From NCBI GenBank assembly GCA_946539635.1, contig CAMNHS010000004.1, positions 1 through 25,574 of the forward strand: DNA of 25,574 nucleotides. Reading direction: 5' to 3'. Made by a program: the position numbers and the translations under genes. The notes under the pieces were generated by a model that was given only the letters and a program-made list of their open reading frames with translations, was not told the origin of the DNA and searched no databases. The stretch comes from an uncultured Prevotellaceae bacterium. Lineage in GTDB: Bacteria > Bacteroidota > Bacteroidia > Bacteroidales > Bacteroidaceae. This document shows, one piece after another, positions 1 through 7,622 of the stretch (position 1 is its first letter; each line of letters begins with the position of its first letter).

Positions 1-52
1 CACAAATCACCCAACGGTAGTTTGTCATTTTGTTTGTTGTTACAGGACTCAT
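1..52 (-). CDS. MFS transporter, hexuronate-type (partial, N-terminus only)
   Basis: The reverse strand from the ATG at 50-52 reads MSPVTTNKMTNYRWVIC and runs off the left edge of the window. From memory of the family, the NYRWVIC string closely resembles the start of hexuronate/sugar-acid:proton symporters of the major facilitator superfamily (ExuT-like), where it leads into the first membrane helix. A second ATG at 26-28 (MTNYRWVIC) is an alternative start. The gene is divergent from the rhamnogalacturonan lyase at 233, which fits uptake of galacturonate released from pectin. Only 17 codons are visible, so the identification rests on a short motif plus context. Confidence 0.5.
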   Translation of the reverse strand, partial: MSPVTTNKMTNYRWVIC

Positions 53-232
53 ATTTTTATTGTTTTAGTTAATTGCTTTTTGGATTCGGTTTTGCAAAAA
101 TACAAAAAAAACTTGAATGTCATTTCAACTTAAAGGTATGTTCCTTTTTAATTAAGAAAAATTAACTTAACCTTTTTGTCTTTTCGTGCGTCTATATACT
201 AAAATGTAAACCAATCACACTATCCTAAAACG
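53..232. promoter_or_regulatory. Divergent intergenic region between the MFS gene and the PL11 lyase
   Basis: This AT-rich spacer separates two divergent genes and must hold both promoters. On the minus strand TATTTTTG (95-102) matches the Bacteroidetes -7 consensus TAnnTTTG and would serve the MFS gene; the nearest TTG upstream (126-128) leaves a 23-base spacer, longer than the usual 19-21. I see no convincing -7 element for the lyase on the plus strand, and no strong Shine-Dalgarno before its ATG at 233. Confidence 0.35.
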
Positions 233-2299
233 ATGAAAAAAATAAACCTACTTTTAACAATTCTGTTAATTTCCTCATTAGGTGTTTCTGCCCAAACGTT
301 TATAGAGCGTTTGTCTCGTGGAGTAGTTGCTGTGCCTGCAGAAAAGGGTAATTTTATCAGTTGGCGTTTCTTGTCAACGGACGCTCCCAGGACGACCTTT
401 AATCTTTTGCGTAATGGAGAAGTTATAGCGAAAAGTCTTGCTCGTGAGACATGTTTTACAGATTCATTTGGTACAAAAGACAGTCACTATTGTGTTCAGA
501 CAATAGTTAAAGGTTCTGTTGTAGAAACAAGTGATGAGGTAAAACCTTGGGATAAGCCATATCTCTCTGTACCTTTGATTCGTCCCTTAGAGCAAGAGAT
601 GCCTGATGGTAGCACGTGCTCTTATACTCCAAATGACTGCTCTACTGCTGATGTAGATGGAGATGGTGATTATGAGATAATACTAAAGTGGGATCCAAGT
701 AACTCCCGTGATAACTCTCATGCTGGATATACTGGCGAGGTGTTCATAGATTGCTATAAGCCAGAAGGAATACTGATGTGGCGCATTTCATTAGGTAAGA
801 ATATCCGTGCAGGAGCCCATTACACTCAGTTTATGGTATATGATTTCGATGGCGATGGTAAAGCGGAACTGATATGTAAGACAGCACCTGGTAGCAAAGA
901 TGGTAAAGGGGATTTTGTTACTTTAGCAGCTACAGATGATGAGATAAAAAATGCAGATAATAATGCTGATTATCGTCACAGGACGGGACATGTTATAGAC
1001 GGCCCAGAGTATCTGACGGTATTTTCTGGTAAAGATGGCCATGCTGTTCACACTGTCTTCTATAACCCTAACAGAGCCTTTGGCGTTGGTGGCTCTCCAA
1101 AATATGCAAGCCATGAGTGGGGTGACAAGAATGGTAAAGGCAATAGGGGTGAGCGCTATCTCGCATGTGTGGCATTCCTTGGAGGCAAGAAGGAAAATCC
1201 TTCTGCTGTTATGTGTCGTGGATACTATACCAGAGCATATCTATGGGCTGTTGACTTCGACGGCAAAGAGTTGAAGACCCGTTGGCTCCATAGGAGTGAG
1301 GCACCAGGTCCTGACTCTGCTTACGGACAGGGTGCTCATAGCATAGCTGTTGGCGATGTGGATAATGACGGCAAGGATGAGATTATCTTCGGAGCTGCTG
1401 CAATAGACGATGATGGTAAAATTCTCTATAATACTGGTTTGGGACACGGAGATGCCCAACATCTTGGAGACTTAGACCCTGACCGAAAAGGACTGGAGTA
1501 TTTCATGGTGTATGAATCAGGTCAACATGGTTCTGCGTTGAGTGATGCAAGGACTGGAGAAATACTCTTCCGTACCTATGCTGATGAAGATACAGGTCGT
1601 GGTATAGCTGCAGATATTGATGGCTTCCATAGAGGTAGTGAATTCTGGTGCTCTGCAGAGAAGAAGATTCATAGCATCGATGGTTCAGTAATAGCAGAAA
1701 CACAAGGTTGGACTCCACAGAACTTCCGTATATATTGGGACGGTGATTTACTTGATGAGCTGATTGGTAACGGTAGTGCTGGTCAGAAACCTGGTACATG
1801 GGGCAATGAAGCTTTCCGCGGACAAGGAGGCCAGCGAGGCCAATGGGGTGGAGGCCAACGTGGTATGGGACGCGACAGACAACGTGGAGAGCGTCCGCAG
1901 ATGGGACAAGATTCTATCAGGAGTCGAATGATGCAAGGACGCGGAATGCAGATGCGTCGTCAGCAGAACTATTATGTAGCAAAGTGGATGGGTGATGGTA
2001 CGCAAAGCATATTCTCATTCAGCAAATACGGCAACTCTGCTTCGTGCAACGGCACAAAGGCAACACCTTGTCTGCAGGCCGATTTGTTTGGCGATTGGCG
2101 TGAAGAGATTATACTGTATGATGCAAGTGACAACTCACATCTTAATATATTTACGACCAATATTCCTACAGAGTATCGTGTAGTAACATTGATGCACGAT
2201 CATATATACAGAATGGGAATATGTTGGCAGAATGTAGCATACAACCAACCTCCGCATCTCAGCTATTACTTGCCGAGTATCAATTCTACAGGACAATGA
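233..2299 (+). CDS. Rhamnogalacturonan endolyase, polysaccharide lyase family 11
   Basis: This secreted enzyme should cleave the rhamnose-galacturonate backbone of rhamnogalacturonan I by beta-elimination. Residues 1-20 form a signal peptide ending SLGVSA before Gln. The start of the mature protein ([13 protein letters not shown]) is a typical PL11 opening. Beta-propeller Asp-rich calcium loops follow: [10 protein letters not shown] near 140, [10 protein letters not shown] near 203, [10 protein letters not shown] near 376. The C-terminal [13 protein letters not shown] block is also typical of PL11. At 688 residues it is longer than the roughly 600-630 I recall for Bacteroides members. The excess lies in a Gly/Gln/Arg/Met-rich insert at about residues 514-577, between ELIGNGS and YYVAKW. 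No C-terminal sorting domain is evident. The divergent MFS gene suggests a small pectin-use locus. The last 34 bases overlap the convergent exonuclease gene. The family call is firm; activity on substrate is inferred. Confidence 0.92.
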   Translation: MKKINLLLTILLISSLGVSAQTFIERLSRGVVAVPAEKGNFISWRFLSTDAPRTTFNLLRNGEVIAKSLARETCFTDSFGTKDSHYCVQTIVKGSVVETSDEVKPWDKPYLSVPLIRPLEQEMPDGSTCSYTPNDCSTADVDGDGDYEIILKWDPSNSRDNSHAGYTGEVFIDCYKPEGILMWRISLGKNIRAGAHYTQFMVYDFDGDGKAELICKTAPGSKDGKGDFVTLAATDDEIKNADNNADYRHRTGHVIDGPEYLTVFSGKDGHAVHTVFYNPNRAFGVGGSPKYASHEWGDKNGKGNRGERYLACVAFLGGKKENPSAVMCRGYYTRAYLWAVDFDGKELKTRWLHRSEAPGPDSAYGQGAHSIAVGDVDNDGKDEIIFGAAAIDDDGKILYNTGLGHGDAQHLGDLDPDRKGLEYFMVYESGQHGSALSDARTGEILFRTYADEDTGRGIAADIDGFHRGSEFWCSAEKKIHSIDGSVIAETQGWTPQNFRIYWDGDLLDELIGNGSAGQKPGTWGNEAFRGQGGQRGQWGGGQRGMGRDRQRGERPQMGQDSIRSRMMQGRGMQMRRQQNYYVAKWMGDGTQSIFSFSKYGNSASCNGTKATPCLQADLFGDWREEIILYDASDNSHLNIFTTNIPTEYRVVTLMHDHIYRMGICWQNVAYNQPPHLSYYLPSINSTGQ

Positions 2300-3018
2300 T
2301 CGGAGCCCATAATCTCCGTATGTATAGAGGCTGATGTCACTTGTGGCATCAGCCTTTCTGATACCACGAAGTAATCGATGCGCCACCCTATATTCTTTTC
2401 GCGGGCATGAAAGCGGTATGACCACCACGAATAAGTCTCGTCATCTGGGTGCAATGTGCGGAAAGTGTCTTTGAAGCCAGATTGCAGTAGGGTAGTGAAT
2501 TTTCCTCGTTCTTCGTCTGTAAAACCTGGATTGTTGTGATTTGTCTTGGGATTCTTCAGGTCTATTTCCTCGTGCGCTACATTAAGGTCACCACAGAAGA
2601 TAACAGGCTTCTGGCGGTCTAACTCTTTGATGTAGTTAAGGAAGTCATCCTCCCATTTCATGCGATAGTCAAGACGCTTCAGGCCGTCTTGCGCATTTGG
2701 CACATATACTGTGATGAAGAAGAAGTCTTCATACTCCAAGGTTATAACTCTTCCCTCGTGGTCATGCTCCTCTATTCCTATGCCGTAGCGTACTGACAGG
2801 GGCTTGTGCTTGGTGTATATGGCGGTGCCGGAATAACCTTTCTTCTCGGCATAGTTCCAATATGATTCATATCCAAGGAAAGGCAAGTCGAGTTGTCCGG
2901 CTTGCATCTTTGTTTCCTGCAGGCAGAAGAAGTCTGCATCCAGTTCATTGAAAATGGTATCAAACCCTTTTCCTACACAGGCTCTCAAGCCATTGACATT
3001 CCAAGATATGAATTTCAT
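2266..3018 (-). CDS. xth: Exodeoxyribonuclease III (ExoIII/AP endonuclease family)
   Basis: This is a DNA-repair enzyme with AP endonuclease and 3'-5' exonuclease activity on duplex DNA. The 250-residue protein begins [13 protein letters not shown] and shows the full endonuclease/exonuclease/phosphatase motif set: N7 and N9 in the first motif, metal ligand E35 in LQETK, Y105, D144 and N146 in GDLN, and D240-H241 in the terminal SDHCPVEL. The length suits the family (E. coli XthA is 268). The open frame extends 41 codons upstream, but that part is shadow of the SPOR gene. The ATG at 3018 overlaps the upstream TGA as ATGA, so translational coupling is likely. It is the last gene of the minus-strand operon, and its final 34 bases overlap the convergent PL11 gene. 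Confidence 0.94.
   Translation of the reverse strand: MKFISWNVNGLRACVGKGFDTIFNELDADFFCLQETKMQAGQLDLPFLGYESYWNYAEKKGYSGTAIYTKHKPLSVRYGIGIEEHDHEGRVITLEYEDFFFITVYVPNAQDGLKRLDYRMKWEDDFLNYIKELDRQKPVIFCGDLNVAHEEIDLKNPKTNHNNPGFTDEERGKFTTLLQSGFKDTFRTLHPDDETYSWWSYRFHAREKNIGWRIDYFVVSERLMPQVTSASIHTEIMGSDHCPVELILGK
2326..2357 (+). terminator. Terminator-like hairpin inside the 3' end of the convergent exonuclease gene
   Basis: About 27 bases after the lyase stop codon, GGCTGATG (2329-2336) and CATCAGCC (2347-2354) form a perfect stem. With flanking A-T and G-U pairs it extends to about 14 pairs around a CTTG loop, followed by only TTT. It could end lyase transcription, although it lies within exonuclease coding sequence on the other strand. 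The weak T-tract limits confidence. Confidence 0.45.
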
Positions 3019-3569
3019 CGTCTTCTTAAGGTAATGGTTCCTTTTATTATGCAGGCATCCTTGTAGCCTAATTTCTTGACTTTTGCAAGTATTTCGCGGG
3101 CATCTTGCAGCTCTTTGTAGTTTCCCATGCGGCATTTCCATGATGGAGAATAGAAGTGCACGTAAATCGGCTCATTGGGAAAGTTTGTCTTCATTACGGC
3201 ACCTGCCGTTTCTGCCTTCTGGCGGTCTGTACGCGTGCTACCTCCTGAATAAACCTGAACCCGGTATCCCTGTGTCTTGTAAGAGTTGCTCATTATCTTC
3301 TTGCGTGTGTCAAGTTTTTTTGCAAGATTGTCAGCCTCTTCCTCTTCAGGTGTTTTCTTTACCTCCTGTTTGTGGATAGGTCGTTGTACGACAGGCTCTG
3401 GTATAACAGGTCCTCCGTTACCATTGACGAGTGAGTCAATTTCAGGATCTTCTATGACAGTAACGGAACCTTGTCCGGCCTGTTCTTTCTGTAGGTTGTC
3501 AAGAAAAGTCTGTGCATTGGTGGTTAGTGCCACCAATGCCAGACAAAATATAGATATTATTTTTTTCAT
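3015..3569 (-). CDS. Secreted SPOR-domain protein
   Basis: This is a small exported protein that probably binds septal peptidoglycan. Taking the ATG at 3569 gives 184 residues: signal peptide [19 protein letters not shown], a linker rich in Pro, Glu and Lys (about 40-85), then a C-terminal SPOR domain (about 100-178) with [10 protein letters not shown], a central [13 protein letters not shown] and the closing YKDACII. SPOR domains bind denuded glycan strands at division sites; that role is inferred here. A TTG at 3581 would add four residues, but GGGGATAAG upstream of the ATG and the signal-peptide fit favour MKK. The gene begins 2 bases after the tpiA stop and shares ATGA with the exonuclease gene, so it lies within a coupled operon. 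Confidence 0.88.
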   Translation of the reverse strand: MKKIISIFCLALVALTTNAQTFLDNLQKEQAGQGSVTVIEDPEIDSLVNGNGGPVIPEPVVQRPIHKQEVKKTPEEEEADNLAKKLDTRKKIMSNSYKTQGYRVQVYSGGSTRTDRQKAETAGAVMKTNFPNEPIYVHFYSPSWKCRMGNYKELQDAREILAKVKKLGYKDACIIKGTITLRRR

Positions 3570-3571
3570 TC

Positions 3572-4324
3572 TTATCCCCAAGCATCAATGATACCCTTGA
3601 AGTCAGCAGCCTTGAGTGATGCGCCACCGATAAGGCCACCGTCGATGTCAGGCTTGGCAAAGAGTTCAGGAGCGTTGCTTGCCTTGCAAGAACCACCATA
3701 GAGGATAGTGGTGTCATCAGCTGCCTGTGCGCCATAAACCTCTGCTACACAAGAGCGGATGTAAGCATGAATCTCTTCTGCCTGCTCAGCTGTAGCTGTC
3801 TTACCTGTGCCGATAGCCCAGATTGGTTCGTAAGCGATGATGATGTTCTTCCACTGCTCAGCAGAGAGGTGGAATACGCTACCTGCGAGTTCTGCCTTTA
3901 CTACTTCGTTCTGCTTGTTAGCCTCACGCTCTGCGAGAGATTCGCCGATGCAGAAGATAACCTTCAAACCATTAGCAAGAGCCAACTCTACCTTCTCCTT
4001 CAGGATTTCTGGTGTCTCGTGATAGTATTCGCGACGCTCTGAGTGACCAAGAATAACGTACTGTGCGCCAGTTGACTTAACCATCTCAGCACTTACTTCG
4101 CCTGTGTATGCGCCAGAAGCCTTGTCTGCACAGTTCTCAGCACTGAGTTCAATGCAGCTGCCCTTGATAACGTCAGCAACGCTTGCAAGGTGGATGAATG
4201 GTGTGCCGATGATAACACCACAGTTAGGGTTCTTTACTACTTCTGTCAACTCCTTTGCGAGAGCAATACCCTCTTGCAGGTTCTTATTCATTTTCCAGTT
4301 ACCTGCTACGATTTTCTTTCTCAT
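3572..4324 (-). CDS. tpiA: Triosephosphate isomerase
   Basis: It interconverts dihydroxyacetone phosphate and glyceraldehyde 3-phosphate in glycolysis and gluconeogenesis, in the cytoplasm. The protein has 250 residues, the family norm. All active-site features are visible: N9 and K11 in GNWKMN, H94 in LGHSERR, E166 in [12 protein letters not shown] with loop 6 (G172-T173-G174 region), and the phosphate-binding ILYGGS near 207-212. The ATG at 4324 gives the standard N-terminus. It lies 64 bases downstream of the BT_3928-like gene and 2 bases upstream of the SPOR gene. The identification is certain from sequence motifs. Confidence 0.98.
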   Translation of the reverse strand: MRKKIVAGNWKMNKNLQEGIALAKELTEVVKNPNCGVIIGTPFIHLASVADVIKGSCIELSAENCADKASGAYTGEVSAEMVKSTGAQYVILGHSERREYYHETPEILKEKVELALANGLKVIFCIGESLAEREANKQNEVVKAELAGSVFHLSAEQWKNIIIAYEPIWAIGTGKTATAEQAEEIHAYIRSCVAEVYGAQAADDTTILYGGSCKASNAPELFAKPDIDGGLIGGASLKAADFKGIIDAWG

Positions 4325-4369
4325 AATTGTTTACTTTTTGTTAATATTTAATATGTAGAATATTGAAAG

Positions 4370-4396
4370 TTTTCCTAATTCCTCATTCCTAATTCT
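4370..4396. repeat. Short imperfect tandem repeat at the end of the BT_3928-like gene
   Basis: On the minus strand, GAATTAG-GAATGAG-GAATTAG repeats a 7-base GAATnAG unit three times, starting at the TAG stop codon of the upstream gene, within the 64-base spacer before tpiA. No terminator hairpin or canonical promoter is obvious in this spacer, so readthrough into tpiA is likely. Confidence 0.5.
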
Positions 4397-5516
4397 TAAT
4401 TACCTTAAGCAGCCCCTCTTTGTCTGGAAGGCTGTTGTGACTCCATTTCCCAACGACTGTTCCGTCCTTTAGCATTACCAGTCCCGGATTGCTCCTTATT
4501 ATAGTCTTCAATGTCGTTTCGTCCGTATTGCAGAAAGGATATTCTGCTCCTGTGGTGTCTATCCAGCGTTCTATGCCTTCTCCGATGCTTGCTGTCAGAC
4601 AGTAAAACGGTATGCTTCTCTCAAGTGAAAATTCGTAGATTTCATCGATTTTTCCGAAACATCCGTCATCAGCATCTTCCAAGTGCGGAGCTATCAGCAG
4701 TAGGGTATAGCCTTTGTGGCCCAATACCTGTTCTGTGATATCCTGGTCGTCGGAGAGCCTTACGATGCTGAAGTCGTGTATTGGCGGCTCATAGCCCTTC
4801 TTTATCACCTTTGTCTTCGAGTCGATGAAGGTCCAGGTGCTGTCAGGATAGTTGTCCAGCGTAAACTCTTTTCTCTCGCCATTTTTCTCCAGTATGAAGG
4901 TTGTCTCCAGTACCGGCTGCTCTGCTCCCTCTGGCATCTTCATACCCTCAGGAATGTTGGCTCCGATGTGATAGGGCCGGAAGTCTATTGGCGGCAGATA
5001 GTACAGCGAGTATGCCGATAGCGACAGTATTCCGAAGGCAGAGAGATTGAATATCATCCATTGCTTCTTCAGCGATATGAATCTTGGCATCAGCAGGGGA
5101 TATACTGCTATTGCTGTTGTTGCAGCCAGGAGAATGATGTTCTTCAGCAAGGTCGCCCCATTGCTCAGTATTATCGCGTCTCCAAAGCATCCGCAGTCGC
5201 TCACAGGGTCGTCGATGTATATCCACACCGTCAGGCCTGTCATGATGAGCATGAAGAGTAGGGCCAGCTTTGAAACCACTCGGCGATTGATTGCAAACAG
5301 CAACATCGCTCCGATGACAAATTCTGTCAGTGACAGCAGGATTGATGCCCCAAGTGTCTGCCAGTCAGCTATCCAACCGTTCGAGATTCCCATCGCCTCC
5401 AGATAGTCTTGCAGCTTGTATTGTGTGCCAAGCGGATCGACAGCCTTCACAAATCCCGAGAACAGGAATACTGCGGCAACGATAAATCTCGATATGTTTA
5501 CGACAGCCTTCTTCAT
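4389..5516 (-). CDS. BT_3928-family membrane protein, DoxX/MauE-like with thioredoxin-like C-terminus
   Basis: This is an inner-membrane protein of 375 residues. The N-terminal half carries about five membrane segments (near 8-24, 55-75, 82-100, 122-142 and 152-172) and resembles DoxX/MauE-type proteins. The motif DCGCFGD holds cysteines 108 and 110 at a membrane edge, as in MauE/VKOR-like redox proteins. The C-terminal half (about 190-375) looks like a periplasmic thioredoxin-fold domain (YTLLLIAPHLEDADDGC, then PFYCLTAS), but lacks a clear CxxC. A redox or disulfide-related role is an inference; the substrate is unknown. Its ATG overlaps the DUF1599 stop by one base (TAATG). This pairing with DUF1599 and tpiA is, to my knowledge, common in Bacteroidales. 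Confidence 0.85.
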   Translation of the reverse strand: MKKAVVNISRFIVAAVFLFSGFVKAVDPLGTQYKLQDYLEAMGISNGWIADWQTLGASILLSLTEFVIGAMLLFAINRRVVSKLALLFMLIMTGLTVWIYIDDPVSDCGCFGDAIILSNGATLLKNIILLAATTAIAVYPLLMPRFISLKKQWMIFNLSAFGILSLSAYSLYYLPPIDFRPYHIGANIPEGMKMPEGAEQPVLETTFILEKNGERKEFTLDNYPDSTWTFIDSKTKVIKKGYEPPIHDFSIVRLSDDQDITEQVLGHKGYTLLLIAPHLEDADDGCFGKIDEIYEFSLERSIPFYCLTASIGEGIERWIDTTGAEYPFCNTDETTLKTIIRSNPGLVMLKDGTVVGKWSHNSLPDKEGLLKVIKN

Positions 5517-6073
5517 TAAGCCTCCTGTGGCAATGGCGACAGCTTTATGACAGCAAAGACAGAGTAGTTGATGATGTCCATGATGTTGGAGTCAATACCC
5601 TCCGATGCGATAGTCACACCATTCTTGTCCTCAATCTCCTTTATACGCTCCAGTTTTGTGAGAATGATGTCAGTATAGGAACTTACCCTCATGTCGCGCC
5701 AAGCCTCACCATAGTCATGGTTCTTCTTCTGCATCAGCTCCAGGCACTCTCTGGCGTGCTCGTCATAGAGCGCCATAGCCTCGTCATTCGTCATATCCAC
5801 CTTGTCGGCATAACCCTTCCTCAGTTGGATGAGGCCGATGATGCCGTAGTTGATTAACGCCATAAACTCAGGCAGAATACCTTCGCCCACCAGTGATTCT
5901 CCTGTCACTTCGAGCGTTCTGATGCGCTTCGCCTTGATAAAGAGCTGGTCAGTCAGCGACGATGGTCTCAGCATGCGCCATGAAGGTTTGTAGTCGTATA
6001 GTTTCTTTGAGAAAATCTCACGACATTCTGCCATAGCAGCCTGAAATTCCTTATTAGTATCTGGTCTTTTCAT
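5516..6073 (-). CDS. DUF1599 domain protein (MazG/dUTPase-like all-alpha)
   Basis: A 185-residue cytoplasmic protein made of two related halves: KLYDYKPSWRMLRPSSLTD at about 24-42 and KNHDYGEAWRDMRVSSYTD at about 117-135, each followed by a K/R-rich helix (KAKRIRTLE and KLERIKEIED). This internal duplication is typical of DUF1599, which is related to all-alpha nucleotide pyrophosphatases of the MazG type. A nucleotide-hydrolysing housekeeping function is therefore plausible but unproven. It is the first gene of the operon running to the exonuclease. A Bacteroidetes promoter ends only about 10 bases before the ATG. M14 is an alternative start, but homologues I recall contain the region upstream of it, so the first ATG is kept. 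Confidence 0.85.
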   Translation of the reverse strand: MKRPDTNKEFQAAMAECREIFSKKLYDYKPSWRMLRPSSLTDQLFIKAKRIRTLEVTGESLVGEGILPEFMALINYGIIGLIQLRKGYADKVDMTNDEAMALYDEHARECLELMQKKNHDYGEAWRDMRVSSYTDIILTKLERIKEIEDKNGVTIASEGIDSNIMDIINYSVFAVIKLSPLPQEA

Positions 6074-6083
6074 ATACAGGCTG

Positions 6084-6114
6084 CAAAATTATAAATAATT
6101 TTTCAATTACGCAA
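6084..6114 (-). promoter_or_regulatory. Bacteroidetes-type promoter for the DUF1599-tpiA-xth operon
   Basis: On the minus strand a TTG -33 element (6112-6114) is followed after exactly 20 bases by TAATTTTG (6084-6091), a full match to the TAnnTTTG -7 consensus. Transcription would begin within a few bases of the ATG at 6073, giving a very short or absent 5' leader. Confidence 0.65.
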
Positions 6115-6217
6115 GAAAAACCACATATTTTGCCACAACCCGCAATAAACAAAAATTTTCTTGAAGGCGATAGATTTTTCCTCAGACCCCTATAGAAAAT
6201 AATTTCTCCCCCTATGC

Positions 6218-6311
6218 ATTTTATGTTCAAGGGCCTGAAACATATGTTCAAGGCCCTTGGACAGTAGTTTACAGCCCTTGCACAGGTGTTTCAGGCCCTT
6301 GAACATAAAAT
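6218..6311. repeat. Four 19-base quasi-palindromes in exact 21-base phase, bounded by a perfect 25-base inverted repeat
   Basis: Units at 6224-6242, 6245-6263, 6266-6284 and 6287-6305 share the pattern TGTTCAAGGCCCTTGnACA, each itself nearly palindromic and separated by 2 bases. Unit 2 matches unit 4 at 16 of 19 positions and unit 3 at 14 of 19. Positions 6218-6242 and 6287-6311 are perfect reverse complements over 25 bases. The array lies between the GT4 stop (6355) and the DUF1599 promoter (6112) and has no open frame of its own. It could be an operator array, an mRNA 3' structure, or a dispersed palindromic element. Confidence 0.85.
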
Positions 6312-6354
6312 CCCTTTGGGAAAAAGAAAAATGTATAGGGAGAGAGAATATTTT

Positions 6355-7533
6355 TTATCCCTTATGGGATATTATTTCATATCCCTTCAGTTTTTCATCC
6401 CATGAGTAATAATTCTTTACCATATTATATCCTTTTATGGCAATAGAATTACGCTCTTCCATGTTTGTCATCAGTTTGTGACAGGAGGCAGCTATTGCCT
6501 CGGCACCGTCACTTATGATACAATTCTCCCCGTTCTGAAGTTCTGGTATGGCATGAGATATAAGTGATGTCATTACTACAGGTATTCCACACCCCATACC
6601 AACAAGTACTTTGTTTTGTATGCCAGCAGCAACTCTTACAGGCGCAACCAAGAGGCAGGCATCTTGAAGAAACTCTTCCAGATTGTCAACAAAACCAGTA
6701 ACGATTATGTCATCAGATGCTATAGCCTGTATGTTAGGTGGGGGTAGGGAGCCGACGATATAGAATTTCGCAGTTGGGTGCTGCTTCTTGACCAGAGGGA
6801 ATACCTCATTTGCAAAATACAATGCTGCATCCTGATTTTGCATAGAACGCATGTTGCCAAGGAAACATATTTTGTCAACATTATAGGATGTAGAGATGTT
6901 TTCCATATATCCTACACCATTGCTATGCAAAGCAAGTGAAGAGGTGTCTCCCTTAATCTTTTTCTTTAGATAGTCAATATCAGCCTGCGATACAAGCACT
7001 ACCTTTGGGAAGTGAGTTGTGACAAATTTCTCATATTTTGCTATAAGTCTCTGTTCCAACTTATATACATATTTCAGCAGTCCGACTCCCTCTGCCTTTG
7101 AAGACAAAATATATGTTTTCGATAAGGCATCTGTCATTTCTATGATAGACTTCTTTTCCAGGTGAAGTTCCCAAAGATAAGGCACCATGCGAAGCAAATG
7201 TGAAACATAAAGATCTGGCTCTTCCTTGTTTATCACCTTTTGAAGCAGTTCTTTGTATTTCTCAGAATAGTAATATCCGCATTGTATAGGTTTCCCTTTA
7301 AGAAAATGCATTGCTCCCATGATGAGAGACTGAATTCTGTTTCTGTTTATGAAATAAACTCTGTCATAAAGTTCATGGGCCTGTTCTACTGGGGTAACCT
7401 TCTCATCAGAAAGAGAAACAAGAATAAGTTTATGTCCCTGTTGCTTCAAATGCCTTGCCACTTCATTGATACGCAAAGCATCTCCACCATACTGTGGATA
7501 CGGAAATCGTGGAGTAAGTATGCAGATGTTCAT
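6355..7533 (-). CDS. Glycosyltransferase family 4
   Basis: A cytoplasmic or membrane-associated GT-B fold enzyme of 392 residues that should transfer a sugar from a nucleotide donor during polysaccharide assembly. The N-terminal Rossmann half starts MNICILTPRFPYPQYGGDALR, and the donor half shows FLGNMRSMQNQDAALYF (224-240) and LLVAPVRVAAGIQNKVL (294-310). It resembles the exosortase/EpsH-associated GT4 subfamily by the GIQNKVL block. The Glu usual after NKVL is replaced by Val311, so one acidic residue of the EX7E motif appears to be missing; whether this is normal in its subfamily I cannot say. It is divergent from the GT2 gene at 7623 and is the last gene of the polysaccharide locus. Donor and acceptor are unknown. 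Confidence 0.85.
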   Translation of the reverse strand: MNICILTPRFPYPQYGGDALRINEVARHLKQQGHKLILVSLSDEKVTPVEQAHELYDRVYFINRNRIQSLIMGAMHFLKGKPIQCGYYYSEKYKELLQKVINKEEPDLYVSHLLRMVPYLWELHLEKKSIIEMTDALSKTYILSSKAEGVGLLKYVYKLEQRLIAKYEKFVTTHFPKVVLVSQADIDYLKKKIKGDTSSLALHSNGVGYMENISTSYNVDKICFLGNMRSMQNQDAALYFANEVFPLVKKQHPTAKFYIVGSLPPPNIQAIASDDIIVTGFVDNLEEFLQDACLLVAPVRVAAGIQNKVLVGMGCGIPVVMTSLISHAIPELQNGENCIISDGAEAIAASCHKLMTNMEERNSIAIKGYNMVKNYYSWDEKLKGYEIISHKG

Positions 7534-7566
7534 TAGTCCCCTCTTTTCTTAATAAAACGTAAACAA

Positions 7567-7585
7567 TGCAAGTTTATTGCAAGTT
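7567..7585. repeat. Direct repeat TGCAAGTT, 11-base spacing
   Basis: TGCAAGTT occurs at 7567-7574 and 7578-7585 in the 89-base divergent spacer between the GT4 and GT2 genes. Spacing by about one helical turn is what a regulator bound as tandem monomers or a dimer would use. No regulator is known. Confidence 0.4.
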
Positions 7586-7610
7586 ATAATAAAACTCTAT
7601 TTTTTTTTGC

Positions 7611-7618
7611 TACCTTTG
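7611..7618 (+). promoter_or_regulatory. -7 element TACCTTTG directly before the GT2 start codon
   Basis: TACCTTTG fully matches the Bacteroidetes -7 consensus and lies only 4 bases before the ATG at 7623. The expected -33 TTG at 19-21 bases is absent; the nearest TTG (7577-7579) is 31 bases away. If used, it would yield a leaderless transcript. Confidence 0.5.
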
Positions 7619-7622
7619 CGGC

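Noticed and set aside
3019..3141. 41-codon upstream extension of the exonuclease III frame
   Set aside because: It lies in the SPOR gene in another frame, has no family similarity, and the ATG at 3018 gives the canonical [10 protein letters not shown] start overlapping the SPOR stop as ATGA.
3570..3581. TTG start for the SPOR protein (adds MGIR)
   Set aside because: It overlaps the end of tpiA, weakens the signal peptide, and the ATG at 3569 has a purine-rich upstream sequence.
6054..6251. 65-codon minus-strand open frame over the palindrome array
   Set aside because: It crosses the DUF1599 promoter and start, has no ribosome binding site, and its sequence reflects the repeat.
6218..6311. 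CRISPR array
   Set aside because: Repeat units of 19 bases with 2-base gaps leave no spacers, and no cas gene is present.
6218..6311. Simple Rho-independent terminator for the GT4 gene
   Set aside because: The stem is long but no T-run follows it on the minus strand, and the internal 21-base periodicity is not explained by a terminator.
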